Below are positions 34,696 through 46,714 of a stretch of DNA of 64,000 nt, one piece after another. The stretch covers positions 203,654 to 267,653 of the forward strand of contig JAGFNQ010005180.1 in NCBI GenBank assembly GCA_024364735.1. Reading direction: 5' to 3'. The position numbers and the translations under genes are program-made. The DNA comes from Boesenbergia rotunda. Taxonomy: Eukaryota > Streptophyta > Magnoliopsida > Zingiberales > Zingiberaceae. Under the pieces are notes generated by a model that was given only the letters and a program-made list of their open reading frames with translations, did no database searches and was not told the origin of the DNA. The first letter of the stretch is position 1. Every line of letters starts with the position of its first letter.

Positions 34696-35135
34696 CAGGG
34701 GCTCCAACCTAGCCCTCCAAGCTAGGGTTTCATTCAACCTAGCCCTCCAAGCTAGGACCTGACCCTCCAAGCCAGGGTTTTTCCACTAACTCTCCAGTTG
34801 GGACTTTTCACCTAACCCTCCAAGTTAGGACTTTTCACCTAGCCCTCCAAGCTAGGACTTTTCACCCAACCTTCCGAGTTAGAACTTTCCACACCTAGCC
34901 CTCCAAGCTAGGACCTGACCCTCCAAGCCAGGGTTTTTCACCTAACTCTCCAAGTTGGGACTTTTCACCTAACCCTCCAAGTTAGGACTTTTCACCTAGC
35001 CCTCCAAGCTAGGACTTTTCACCCAACCCTTCCGAATTTGGACTTTTCAACACCTAGCCCTCCAAGCTAGGATTTTCCACACCTAACCCTCCAGGTTGGG
35101 ATTTTCCATCACCTAGCCCTCCAAGCTAGGATTTT
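34695..35135. repeat. Stem-loop array with compensating arms, B 5' LTR
   Basis: Same units as 25090-25500: CCTAGC-CCTCCAA-GCTAGG, CCTAAC-CCTCCAA-GTTAGG and relatives. Confidence 0.85.
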
Positions 35136-35248
35136 CCATACCATGCCTGATCCCCGATCAGGACTTAATCATAATCATCATAATCATCAACCTAAATTAA
35201 AATCGATGTCAACACCAAAACAACAATCAGGGTCAGACTGCATCAACA

Positions 35249-35253
35249 ATAAG
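35249..35253. repeat. Target-site duplication ATAAG (right)
   Basis: Pairs with 23669-23673. Confidence 0.85.
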
Positions 35254-35773
35254 GCCTTCCTTCCTTCACCTACAGGTATGCCTAATATTTTTAGCTACAG
35301 TCGTTAATTTCTTCCTTAACTCCATCTTCTCCACTGGATTCTGACTTGATTGACGGAGGGCCTTGCCGGGAAACTCTCCCGGTGGGTTGCTGATGGTCGT
35401 CTTTTTCGTAGGACAAGCACTCCTTGGCCGGAATAGTTCTCAGCATCACCCATCGTTCTCCATCGACAAGCTAGCCTCGTCATCAAGTTGGGAGTCCACC
35501 TCACTCTTTGATAGGATCAACAGGGAGAAATTGAAAGGGGATGGAGAGTACAAAATGAAAATATAGGGATCAATAGATATTTAGTTATTTTACTGATGAA
35601 TAAGATCAAATATTATATATATAAATCCATCCATATGGTTTGCAATGGAAGAATAGCATAGTTTTCTCGCTGAGTGTACCAAGAGATGCATCGAGGTGTG
35701 GTGGTGAATGCATTGTGTTGGCTGGCATGAGATCTAAGCCAAAGAGAGCTTCGTTGCGCGCCTTCTTCATCCT
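35254..35773 (+). mobile_element. Right part of the LTR-like sequence, then unassigned DNA
   Basis: GCCTTCCTTCCTTCACC continues the split promoter region; GATTGACGGAGGGCCTTGCC (35349-35368) follows. After about 35530 nothing is recognised. Confidence 0.5.
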
Positions 35774-35782
35774 ATTGTTCAT

Positions 35783-37600
35783 AGGGCTGAGCAATCGGTT
35801 TAAAACCGAACCGACCGAACCGATTTAACCGAAACCGAACAAACTGAACTTTTTTCGAACCGACCGAACTGACCGAACTTTTCATAAAAACCGAACCGAA
35901 CCGACCGATAAAACATCGGTTTATTCGGTTTTTAAACCGAAATAACTGAATTTTTTTGGTGAGTGTCCCTTGGTGACAAAATAGTATGTTCAACACAAGA
36001 TGATAGAAATGTGAGCAAGATGGTTCAAAATGGGTCTTGTGCTGTTTTTCTCTTCGTCTCCAATTTTTTTTTCTCACCTTTTTGTACAAGAAACTAGAAA
36101 GTATGTTCAAGGTTAATTCACAAGAAGGTTAAATCATCACTTAGGTCGTTCTCTGCGTAGGCAGGGAGTAGCTCCTTAACCGCTGCTGCTACAGAGTCAC
36201 TTAAATTATCCTGAGCAATCTAACAAATAATCTGGTGGTCGTCAATTCCCCATCCATAAGTGAAGGCTGGGAATGCTAAGAGCAGTTGGAAGAAAGAGAG
36301 CAGTGTGTGGGACTTGAAGTTGAGCCCCATTTCTGTGATTGTTTGATACAGAAAAAGAGGAAGGGATCTGGTGGTTGTGGCCTCAAATGAGATGAATTTT
36401 AGTAGATTATATTGAAACACTTTTGAGTTCAATCTTTGTTGTAAACACTGAAAGGGAAGGTGGAGCAAGACGAGCAAAAAAGTTAATGCAAAGTTGTAAT
36501 TATATTTTGAGGCAAGAAACGCTTTGGCATCTGATGGAAATAATTAGATGATATTAATGGGGATAAAGGAAGGGGTGTGTTCAAATGGAATACGAATTGG
36601 CATTCATCAGGATGCTTACACAAGATTTCATACAAGATGTTTTCTTTAGAAGTATTTTCTTCTATTGATTCTCATGTGATCTCAATGCAAACTGTAAAGA
36701 GTTCAACACAAGATGATATGGCAGCGTCTACTAGAACTCCAAAGGATAACTAGATCACTTTGCATAAATTCATAATTGAAACATTGACAAGTTTGCAGAC
36801 AAGAGACAACTACAACTCTACAAGTTAGACAACTACAAGTTTGCAGACAAGAGACAACTACAAGTTTGCATAATTGAAACACTTACAAGTTTGCTGAAAT
36901 GAACATCTACAGACTACAAGACTACAACTATAAGTTCCAACTTCCAAATGTCACTACAAGTTCAAAATTAAGAAATTACAAGTTTTGCCAAATATCAATT
37001 AAAATTTGCACAACGTGGCTGAAATGATTCTTGCATTGCATGACATCATGGCAAATCTTGATTCTTGCACAACGTGGCCATCTTGTTTTGTCTTTGCAAT
37101 CTTGAGTCCTTGACTTGTGTTGTACTGTATTTGTATGCATAAGATTGAAATGCTCTAGTGAGATTAGAGCCATGAAAGAAAAAGGATACCAATTGCTTAA
37201 CTTTTAGATTCTTTATGTTGCTCAACTATTTCCTAGAATCAACATGTCTATACATACTAACCTTGACTAAAAATACCAATATGACTAACCCATGGGTGGC
37301 TTCCCTTTATTTCACTCTGGAAATGCTTCAGGAGAGGGAACTTGTTCTGCAACAGAAAGAGCGAAACAATTTATCAAGGAAAACAATAGACAAGGTTGGT
37401 TATCGATAAAGTATTTCTTTTGCAATTTCAAAAGTAGTATTGTAATTTTAGCACATCATATCATGTCGAACCGACTTTGCAAAACTCTTGGGATCTCAAT
37501 GTCACTTGTACATGTTGATCAAGAAGTGAAAATTTGATATTTACCATCCAAACAAGATAATTAATTTAAATAAAATACAATATTTAAAACATACCATTTA
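35783..37600. other. hAT 3' non-coding part
   Basis: No convincing coding. Subterminal repeats to about 35960, then AT-rich DNA; 36790-36950 has a short repeat of ACAACTACAAGTTTGCAGAC. Confidence 0.6.
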
Positions 37601-39923
37601 TTATTGTGTCATCATCCATGTATCCGTGTTGTCGATGAAGATGCATCCATTATAATCTTTGCGAATTCTGACAAAAAAATGCAAGTTAAATAAATAAATA
37701 TTTTTTAAGTTTACAATTATAAATAAAAATCTAATTATATTTTTCTTGAAAAGGAAAAACTTACCACTTTCAAGTTTTTCCACATCTTCTAAAATTTCTT
37801 CAATGTTGATTGATTTCAAACTTAACCGAAGCCAATCTTGAGTACAAATTAGACTTTCTACTACCCTAGGAGTCAATGAACTCCTAAAACAATCAAGTAC
37901 CCGACCACCAGTACTGAAAGCGGATTCTGAAGCAACTGTTGATATTGGAATAGCTAATACATCACGAGCAATTTGAGCAAGTATAGGAAATCTGTGACAA
38001 TTTTGCTTCCACCATCCCAAAATGTCAAAAGTAGTAGAATATTCTTCAACTATTTCATTCAGATACTTGTCTAATTCTGACATATTGTCATCACCAAAAA
38101 TTTGTGCCTTTTGTTTCTTATACCTCTCAATGAATGATTGTCTTTTCAAATCCATTTCACTCATATTTCTTGTAGCATTGTCATTTGCAGCAACTGACAT
38201 TGAAATAGATAAATCTGTTGATGTATTACATAGAGGATCCATTTTCTCCTTATAATTCTTGTACAAAGCAAATAAAAGGTCTTTTATTATCTTACCTAAT
38301 CTTGCACCCTTGTCATCTCCATATAGTTCAATCAACATATATTCCACAAAATCCAATTTATGCCTTGGATCAAGCACAACCGCAATATAAAGCAACTTAT
38401 TCATTTTCTCAGGATCTCCCCAATACTTGTCAAATTTTTTTTTTCATTTTCATTCCCATCGAATACACATCAAAATCATTATTTTCTTGCCACTCCTTCA
38501 AAATGGCGTGAATAGAATTAATCTCATGTGCAAAAGTATTAGATGTGACATATAAAGATCCTGAAACTTTTAATGTTAGCTCATAAAATACTTGTAGGAG
38601 AGATGCAAAAAGTCTAACATTCTTCCAATCTGCACTTGTTGGCTTCCCATCAAAAGTCTTCAATTCTCTTCTAGGTTTACCATCTGATTCAAGTATCATT
38701 TCTCCATTTTCATTCAAAACAACATGCCAATCTGTGTATTGAAGATCTAATTTAAAACATGGATCTTGTTCATCAAACCTATCAAAAGCTCTTTCAAATT
38801 TTTGAGCTGTATTCAACATCAAGAAAGTTGAGTTCCATCTGGTCGATACATCTAAACATAAAGAGTTCTTGCTTTCAATCTTTTCAATCTCAACACATTC
38901 TTTGAACTTGCTTAATCTAGAGGGAGATTGCTTAACATATTTAATTGCATTTCTAACCCTCATCACAGATTGATTTATATCTTTCAAGCCATCAGTAACA
39001 ATCAAATTGATTATATGAGCTACACATCTCACATGAACATATTCTCCCTTCAAAATAGTGGAATCCCAATTAATCATCTTTTTTCTGAAACTATTGATAG
39101 CAACATCATTTGAACTTGCATTATCAATTGTAGTAGTGAAAATTTTGTTGATTCCCCAATCCCTCAAGCAATTTTCAATGGATAAACTAATTGCCTCGCC
39201 TTTATGACTTGTAATTGGACAAAAATTGATAATTCTTTTCTGTAAATTCCAGTTTGTATCGATAAAATGAGCTGTTAAACACATATAATTGATTTTTTGA
39301 ATCGATGTCCATGTATCAGTGGTCAAAGAAACTCTTTGTGTTGAATCAAGCAACAAACTTTTCAATTTTTCTCTTTCAACTATATATAATTCAACACAAT
39401 CGCGTGCAACCGTCCATCTTGAAGGAATTCGAAACTTTGGACATACCATGGCCATAAATGCTTTAAATCCTTCTCTTTCTACAAATTTGAAAGGGAGTTC
39501 ATCCATTATAATCATTCTAGCTAATGCCTTTCTAGATGCATCTTAATCAAATCTCCAAGAAGTCAAACACACCTCACCCTCTTTTGAACCTGATTGTAAA
39601 CTTAGTTGTGCTTGAGTTGTTTCAATAACATGAGGGTGTTTTTTACATGAGGTAATATGAGATCTCAAGCTCGTTGTTCCATTCTTGTATGGATCACAAA
39701 AAAATTCTTTATCACAATATTTGCATTTAGCTTTAATCTCTGAATCATCATTAGTAAACTTTGTGAAATGATCTCATACTTCACTTCTCGGTTTTATTGC
39801 TTTTCGCTTGGTTACCTTTCTTTTAGAATCTATAGTTGTTTTTGTTCCCACTGAAGGACCAATATCAGATTGTGATACTGAACAACTATTATCAACATCC
39901 ATATTTGATAAATCTCCTTGCAT
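37601..39923 (-). pseudogene. hAT transposase, broken
   Basis: Cut-and-paste transposase of the RICESLEEPER/Ac type. ATG at 39921-39923. A BED-like zinc finger follows (CKYCDKEFFCDPYKNGTTSL, SHITSCKKH; about 39780-39630). Catalytic-core regions LTTDTWTS and TTTIDNASSND are present, and the C-terminal dimerisation region reads FDILGWWKQNCHRFPILAQI and STVASESAFSTGGRVLD. Breaks: TGA at 39774 (SEV-stop-DHF), TAA at 39543, and a frame change at the T run near 38440 between blocks 39515-38430 and 38404-37601. The end after LESGK has a donor-like GGTAAGTTT, so the last exon may lie further left. The two stops fit single C/G-to-T/A changes. Confidence 0.9.
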
Positions 39924-40454
39924 TGATATCTACTGTAGATGATCTACATACATACATATATATATATAAATATAACAGCATTTAATCATAATTCATAAAC
40001 TTCTCAAGTAATTTAAGAGCATGATAAAACAAGCAGTGATAAAACAAGCAGTGATAAAAACCACATCAAAATTAAGGAAACATCAAGCAGTGATAAAACA
40101 AGCATGAATTTCATCAAACAGTGATAAAACACATCATTAATGATCTATAAACAACTTGAAAGAAAGGATGATGACGTCGATTAAAGACTGAGCAAGATTG
40201 TAAGAGAAACATGTGGTGAGCGAGAGAGGAGGGGATGGCTGATAGGTTGAGGACCGACGGGAGTACCTCTGTACCTGTATCACGGGTGGAGGGAGAGTCG
40301 GTTGAGGAGTTGAGTGAGGACAGTGGAGTGCCGGAGTCTCCTTCAGTCCTTCGTTGCTCGCGTTCCCGTTCGGCGAGGTGAGGTCGTGAGGAATCGTGAT
40401 TAGGGATGAGCCGGCGTGAGGCGTGACCGCGTGAGGTTGAATTTAGGGTTTCGC
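39924..40454 (-). other. hAT 5' leader region
   Basis: No coding. A TATATATATA run (39958-39966) and repeats of AAGCAGTGATAAAACA (40032-40130). Transposase transcription likely starts here, from the minus strand. Confidence 0.45.
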
Positions 40455-40674
40455 AGTTCGGTCCGGTCCGGTTTTATTTGATAATAAAATCGGTTTAATC
40501 GGTTTAACCGAATTTCGAGTTTAAAAATCGAAACCGAACCGATTAAACCGATATAACCGATGTTTCAGAGGAAAAAAACCGAATTTCCGTTTTAACCGAA
40601 CCGAACTATAAATTTCGGTCGGTTCGGTCGGTTAACTCGGTTTGACCAAACTTTTGCTCACCCCTAATTGTTCA

Positions 40675-41534
40675 TCATCTTCTCGAGAAGTACTCTCCTC
40701 TCCTCTGAAGAGTGTATCTCATATGCAAAGATGTGTAGAGAACTACTTCACCATGTATATCAGAAGTAGAATCTAGAAGAGAATCCGTATGTGAATCCAA
40801 TAGAAAATTCTAAAATCGGTCTGCCTGAGATTGCAGCTGAACCAAAAAAGATAGGGATTGTATTGATTACTACTATGCTAGTGTTTGTCCTAGTGGGATA
40901 GCAATAACCTATCTACTTTTGCCCTAGAGTCAATCCAAATGAGAATAGTGGTGACCTATATCTAGTTTCTAAGAGCTATTTATGGTTTTATGTTATGTGT
41001 TAACATAGTATGTGATGATGAAAAAGTATATTATGTGTAGACAAACTTGAAAATAGAATGTTATGTATTAACATTATGTTTATTATCAACGATTAGTTCA
41101 ATTATTGAGTTATTCATTCAATAATTAGTTCATTTTATGGAATGTGTATAAGATAATTGATCAATGTTGATTAGATTTAATCGTACAAATAATGAGTGGA
41201 AACGTAGTTACTACTTAATTTTGTAAACCAACTTAAATTTATATTGAGTCAATTATTAATTACATACATATGAATTATACTAAATATCTAAATAATGTGT
41301 TTATTTATGATAGATTTTGACTACGCACTAAGAAAAACATAGCCGAACTCAATAAGGAAGAGAAACTATACGAGGATAACTATAAAATATGAGATCTCAA
41401 GATATTATATGTTCTTTAGAAATAAAAAGTTCTAGATGTTGTAAATCTGTTTATGAAAGAACCTATTGATGGTTCAACCGCACAACATAAATGTGATCTT
41501 GATGTCTATAAGCCATGGGAAAAAAGGACTCTAC
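40675..41534. other. Intergenic, nothing recognised
   Basis: AT-rich. A weak trace of copia-like DYALRKT near 41325-41345 is too short to call alone. Confidence 0.5.
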
Positions 41535-41805
41535 TGCTAAGGGTATATTGATTAATTCAATGGTAGATAACCTGATCTATAAGTATGAGTCATATCCATC
41601 GGCTCATGATGTTTGGGTTGCCATGAAAGAAAAGTATAGCGGAGTATGCTTAGCAAGATTTGTTGGTTGATAATTAAGTTTGGCACCTACAAAAAGCGTC
41701 AGAATGTATCCATGGTCCAACATATAAGGCACATGGCTAATTAATATAATTCGGGAGCTTAAGGATGTTGGTCATGAGTTGACTGATGAATAACAAGTTC
41801 AAGCT
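41535..41805 (+). pseudogene. Copia gag relic
   Basis: Decayed gag-like segment. Fragments over shifting frames include SYPSAHDVWVAMKEKYSG, KKRQNVSMVQHIRHMA and RELKDVGHELTDE, matching the conserved gag core of plant copia elements of a type unlike the Sireviruses here. Several stops and small gaps. It ends where GGGCCAGGTCCGGCCCGGGT begins. Confidence 0.65.
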
Positions 41806-42533
41806 AGACCTAACCCTGGGCCAGGTCCGGCCCGGGTCCGTAATCGAGTCAAAGGGTTGGTTGCCTATTGAGCCGGGTCGTCGAGTCAGTTGCCCATTGA
41901 CCCAAGTTGTTAAGCGAAACATTAACCACCTGATAGGATGTCAGGCCGGTTATGATTCCAGGCCCCAAAAACTGGCGAACCGCCGATTTAGTTTTTGTTT
42001 TTTGGGTTTGTATCCATTGGAACCACCAGTTCCTAGCCGTTAAGGGGGTGGGGATGATTTTATTGGATATTCTTTTCAACGGTTAAGATCATTTGACCAT
42101 TGTTTGATCAATGATTGTAATTTAGTGTTCATTACTATCCAAACTCTAAAAATAGAAAGTTCATTTCATCATTTTCACATACATCTTCTCTACTCTCATT
42201 CTCAATTTCACATTCTCTACATGTTTTCGACTCCAAATCTCCATTTCTATGCACTTTTATTTCCAACTTTCAACTACAATGGAAGGAGGTCGTGGAGGAT
42301 CATAATCTCGATCTCGTAGGGGAAGAGAAATAGTGAATCTGTATGAGGACCCCAACATTCAAATTTAATCCACTCATGATGAGACTGAGTACCTTCCAAC
42401 ACACAAAACATAAGTATTGATGCAATTACTTCTAAGATTTGGTAAATTTCTTCTCTAAAATCTTCTATTTTCACTAAATATTTTAAGGTCACTCTTTTGT
42501 CGAGAGAATTATATACAAAATGTAAGGACTACA

Positions 42534-43190
42534 ATGCTTCCTACAAATTCCAAGCCGGCAGTGGCTATAAATTTTAGGAAGCACTCAATGCTTCCTAAAA
42601 TTTATTTAATTGTATTTGCTTTAGATCTTAGATTTAAATTAGAAGTTTTACAAGAAATATTAATTTTGTATTATAAAGCTTTAATTCCAGTTAAAGATTC
42701 TTCTTCTCTTAATCCTGTTAATGTTATATATAATGTTAAAATTTATTTATATGATATTTATAATTAATATTATGTAAAATATATAATACAAACTAATATT
42801 TCTGATATACAACAAACTATTAGTAGTAATTTAAAATATACAAAAGCACAACTTTTATTAAAAGAATAGACGAAATGTCCACGAAGATCCTTAAGTTCCG
42901 CATAGGAACTTGAAAATTATTTTACGAAATCATTTTATTTTAGTGAAGAAGATAGCAAAAATTTTGATATCCTAAAATGGTGGTCACAAAAGGCTCCAAA
43001 CCTTCTCGTCCTCTCCATGATTGCCAAAGAAATTTTAGCTTATCCAGTGTCAACTGTTGCTGTGAAGTAGGCGTTTAATGTCCGCGGCAACATATTAGAT
43101 GAACAATGATCAATTTTGTCTCCCAACTCATTGAAAGCCCAAGTATTACCCGACGATTGGACTAGAGCCAATAAAAGAATCTAAAGAGTA
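42534..43190 (+). pseudogene. Second hAT transposase relic
   Basis: C-terminal half of a hAT transposase of a lineage different from the one at 37601-39923. Pieces include LPKIYLIVFALDLRFKLE, ELENYFTKSFYFSEED, FDILKWWSQKAPNLLVLSMI and ILAYPVSTVAV. The expected SESAF reads VK-stop-AF, so the key Glu is lost. Many stops. The GC-rich GGGCCAGGTCCGGCCCGGGT near 41818 may mark its 5' end; the 3' end was not found. Confidence 0.75.
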
Positions 43191-43539
43191 TATCTTTGTA
43201 AGGTATTTTGATACCTCCAAGAGTTATATTTTTATTTGTGAGCAATAAAATGAAACCATTTTTAAAATAGAATCAAGAGACGTTATTTTCTCTAACCTAA
43301 ATTCCCAACGAGACGTGACATTGATAAAACTATTTCTCTATTTACAATAGAGGAGATGGATGGTACTTTATCAACAAATAATGTATCACAAGACATACTT
43401 GAATCTAGTCAAACGAGTGGGAATGATTTATCAATTAATGAGATGATTTCTCAACAGTTCAACCTACGAAGTAGTTGTAAGATTATTCATCGGAGATGTT
43501 TGATATTGATCAGAATGAGACATTAATGATTATTCTAAT

Positions 43540-43860
43540 TGACGATGAGGAACTTCGAACAATTGATGAAGCATTGAGATACTCAGTTAGAAAAAATGGA
43601 AAGTTGCAATGAATGAAGAAAAAAAAGTTTACGAAAAAGAAACAAGTTTCGGAATTAGTTGATCTTCCTTCAGGTAAAAAGACTATTGAGAATAAGTAGA
43701 TTCTCAAGATTAAGAGAAAAGCAGATGGATCGATTAATCACTCTTCTAGTTATAAAAGAATATACCCAATAAGAGGGTATTAATTTTAAAGAGGCATTTT
43801 CTCCTGTTATGAAATGTATGCCAATTCGTCCAGCAAAGGTTGCTGCCAGAATTTAGCCAC
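43540..43860 (+). pseudogene. Copia pol relic before RT
   Basis: Short decayed segment at the start of copia RT. Across frames one can read KIKRKADGSI, GINFKEAFSPV and KCMPIRPAKVAAR, matching the region where other copia elements have KARLV..F..TFAPV..RL. Multiple stops and shifts. Possibly from the same element as 41535-41805. Confidence 0.65.
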
Positions 43861-45600
43861 TGCAAAACCTGCTGTCCCTTTTTAGCAGCAAGGTTTCCGG
43901 CCTTCGAACAACAGTTTCATCACTATTGTTAGCCTCTATTGGTACCATCGGGTTGCCTTGCGCCGCCAGGTACCGAGTCGGGATGTGAATCCTCTCTTGG
44001 ATTTCATCATCTCCACGTTTTGCTAGTACCAATCAAAGACCAAAGCTTGTTGCCCAAGGAATTATCTTGGAAGTATCTCTGCCTGGATACTGATAGAGGC
44101 GGATACCGATAGAGGCTAACCTTGTGAGATTAGTTAAACGCTCTCTACAAAGTTAGATTACGAACTCGCAAGTATAAATTTCTATACGAATACTTTGATC
44201 TACGACTATGTCTAGTGCATGTGTATTCTTGTGAATGTGTATAATGCGTGTTATAATAATTTAGGAAATTATTACACTTTTACGAATTATTTTCTAAACA
44301 AAATTTCAAAAACGCACATAGAGACACCCAATAAAAAGTTCTATCTCGGTTTTGTCCTAAATGACTATTTAGTTATTTATTTGAAGTTTTAATCAGGTCT
44401 ACTATTTTAATATATATCCAATTGACTATAAATGATTTGGTCTATGAAACATAACTAAAAAAATAATTGATTTAAATGAATATATGCTAGTTAAAAAGAA
44501 GAATTAAAAGAGATTTACATCTTTAGCATTTATTCACTGATCGACCAATTATATTTTTTTAGTACATAAACTGTGATTGTGAATAATGAATATGCTCTCG
44601 ACATAATAGTCATTATGTGAGGTTAGAGATGTTCGTATTGATTTAAATAATTTAATCTGGGATAAAAATAAGATATTGACGACTCCATTTTGTTTTGATG
44701 AGCGGCTAGCTATATAAAGTGTGATAACTTTCTTAGTGTTGATTACTCAGTATGTTTGTTATCTCACGAATCATTTTTTCTTAGGCATGAATTGGGTGTT
44801 CTTATATATGATTTTTGTGACTTGATTTGGATGAGTGAGAGATATTAGTCGTATGACGACTCCTACCCATGCAGTTGCTATGACTCTCACTGCCGTTAAT
44901 AAACTGCACATTCCTTTTATATATGACGTCCGAGTAAAGGGAATGTGTTCGATGAAAAGAAATCTGAAAAAGAAGAACATCCAAGTATTTTTGGGATTTG
45001 CTTCGTGAAAGTTCAACTGTGGTTCATCGTAATTATCTTTGTGATGGAAAGCACAAATGACAAGGAGGGATATCATCAATTGTAAGTGTTGAATTATTTG
45101 AATTGCAACAATTCATGCATATCAAAATCTACAAATGGCCTAGAACAAGGTGAAATGGGTACTGATATAAGATAGTAGTTGAATGGCATAGCGCGCAATT
45201 AGGTACTTGATTATTTAAATAGCTCCAAAGATTAAAAATTTAAATGCGTGAGAACTATGAAAGATCACAAAAGTGATAATCTTAAGCTTTTTTACTTTTG
45301 TTTATTGTCATATTGGTAGCAAAAGGTGAAATTGTCACGTTGGCGACTCGTTTTTTTGAGGACAACAAGGAAGGGGCATTTAAACCCTCCCATGACTGCA
45401 ATAATGATTCAACTCGTTGGTTTTCATGGCAAAACAGAGCTGGATGAATTAAGATCCAGATCCTTAATTAACCTGCTGCACATGCATCATCAGTATTTGC
45501 TTAATCTTCTTGGCAAGTAGAAGCTAGTAAGGCTGTTCTCTAGATCATTATTCAAATTTACAGCAAATAAATGTTTGTTTAATTTATGCCTTCCTATCTC
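43861..45600. other. Intergenic upstream of NAC gene
   Basis: No coding recognised. GC-richer 43861-44100, then AT-rich. TATATAAAG near 44712 has no gene close enough to assign. Confidence 0.5.
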
Positions 45601-45617
45601 CCATGCAGTCTGGTCTG

Positions 45618-45628
45618 TCTATATATCT
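45618..45628 (+). promoter_or_regulatory. Candidate TATA box of NAC gene
   Basis: TCTATATATCT lies about 145 bases before the start codon, followed by a CT-rich leader with TCTTCTTCTTCTTTCTCC (45715-45737), typical of plant 5' leaders. A short upstream frame (ATG 45649 to TGA 45672, seven codons) would be in the mRNA only if transcription starts before 45649. Confidence 0.4.
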
Positions 45629-45770
45629 ATCTCGATCTAACCTCCTCTATGTTTCCTTCTTTGAGCAGTTGACTTGCTCCTTGTATCATACCACTTACCA
45701 CACCTCTTCTAATTATCTTCTTCTTCTTCTTTCTCCTTAAATTCACATCACCTCGCAGACGCACAGGAGG

Positions 45771-46714
45771 ATGAGCTCCTTGAGCATGATGGAGGCAAGA
45801 CTGCCTCCCGGATTCCGTTTCCACCCCCGAGACGATGAGCTAATCTGCAACTACCTCGCGAAGAAGGTGAAGGGGGAAGCCGGTGGTTTTCCGGTGATCG
45901 TCGACGTTGATCTCAACAAGTGTGAGCCATGGGACCTTCCTGGTGCGCATTGTGTTGTCATCAGTCGTAGTTATTCCATATATACTATATTGATCTATAT
46001 ATCTTGTTGTGATGAGACAGATGTGGCATGTGTTGAGGGCAAGGAATGGTACTTCTTCAGCCTGAAAGACCGCAAGTACGCGACCGGGCAGCGAACAAAC
46101 CGAGCAACCAAGTCGGGCTACTGGAAAGCCACCGGAAAAGACCGACAAGTGAACCGAACGGGTGTGCTTGTTGGTATGAAGAAGACATTGGTGTTCTATG
46201 GAGGCAGAGCTCCAAATGGTAGCAAGACTGATTGGGTCATGCATGAATTTCGCTTGGATGAGTCCCTTAATCCATCCAAATTCTCTTCCAAGGTGCACAA
46301 AATTGAATTGCTACCATTATCATATGATCAGTTTCTTATTAGTATGCTTGCTTGGAACAGGAAGACTGGGTTTTGTGTAGGGTATCCTACAAGAGCAGAT
46401 CATCACTAATACAAAAGAAGACCGATATCAAGAAATGCCAAGATGATACAAACTCTTCCAACTACATATCCTTCGACCGAGTTCTGTGTGGCTTGGAGGG
46501 GTATGAGCAACTTCCCTGCTTCTCCAACCTCGTCTCGGATGGTGCTACAGCTCCTCCTATGGCCTCAACAGATGTGGATGAGAACTCCCTGAACCAGTTC
46601 AGCTCAATATTTGAAGGGTATTCCAAAACTGAGAAGCCTCCAAATGTGAGTCATGGGAACTTGGAGAGCTACTTAAGAGACAATGGTGATTGTTATATGT
46701 CGAATCCCTATTAA
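45771..46714 (+). CDS. NAC transcription factor, NAC1/NAC21-22-like
   Basis: Plant-specific nuclear DNA-binding regulator. Three exons: 45771-45942, 46021-46292, 46361-46714 (265 codons plus stop). Introns of 78 and 68 bases use GTGCGC..CAG and GTGCAC..CAG, and splicing keeps the frame at the positions usual for NAC genes. NAC subdomains are complete: A LPPGFRFHPRDDELICNYL, B VDLNKCEPWDLP, C EWYFFSLKDRKYATGQRTNR and GYWKATGKDR, D GMKKTLVFYGGRAP and KTDWVMHEFRL, E EDWVLCRVSYKS. The start LSMMEARLPPGF and the DDEL variant resemble Arabidopsis NAC1. The C-terminal part is short and Ser/Asn-rich, as in activation regions. A miR164-like site at 46506-46526 supports this subgroup, which in Arabidopsis acts in auxin-dependent lateral root formation; that role here is inference. 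Confidence 0.93.
46506..46526 (+). promoter_or_regulatory. Predicted miR164 target site
   Basis: AGCAACTTCCCTGCTTCTCCA in exon 3, coding within EQLPCFSNL. By my recall of miR164, the last 13 bases pair perfectly with its 5' part (seed and cleavage region), with about four mismatches toward the target 5' end. NAC1 and CUC genes carry a site in the same protein context. The mature microRNA gene is not in this window. Confidence 0.75.

Larger units (their letters stand above)
23674..35248 (-). mobile_element. Sirevirus B, full-span copia element
   Basis: An 11.6-kb element read on the minus strand: 5' LTR 33111-35248, gag, pol, env-like gene, polypurine tract, 3' LTR 23674-25611. It is flanked by ATAAG duplications. 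The order LTR-gag-pol-env-like-LTR, long LTRs and palindromes identify a Sirevirus. It has lost its primer-binding site and has stops in gag and pol, so it is not active on its own. Confidence 0.92.
33111..35248 (-). mobile_element. Sirevirus B 5' LTR
   Basis: 2138 bases, close to identical with 23702-25611. Its element-3' end (left here) is lost. It contains palindromes at 34100-34695, including about 200 bases of extra copies at 34465-34680, and stem-loops at 34695-35135. It ends GCATCAACA, followed by ATAAG. Confidence 0.9.
35782..40666 (-). mobile_element. hAT transposon, full span
   Basis: 4885 bases with terminal inverted repeats TAGGGCTGAGCAA (left) and TTTGCTCACCCCTA (right, the complement of TAGGGGTGAGCAAA). 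Both ends have identical 8-bp duplications ATTGTTCA (35774-35781 and 40667-40674), the size expected of hAT. About 170 bases inside each end are crowded with ACCGAACCG/CGGTTCGGT words (35795-35960, 40455-40650), candidate transposase-binding subterminal repeats. One transposase gene lies on the minus strand. Confidence 0.93.

Noticed and set aside
35772..36110. Minus-strand open frame of 112 codons with RFG repeats
   Set aside because: Translation of the hAT subterminal CGGTTCGGT repeats.
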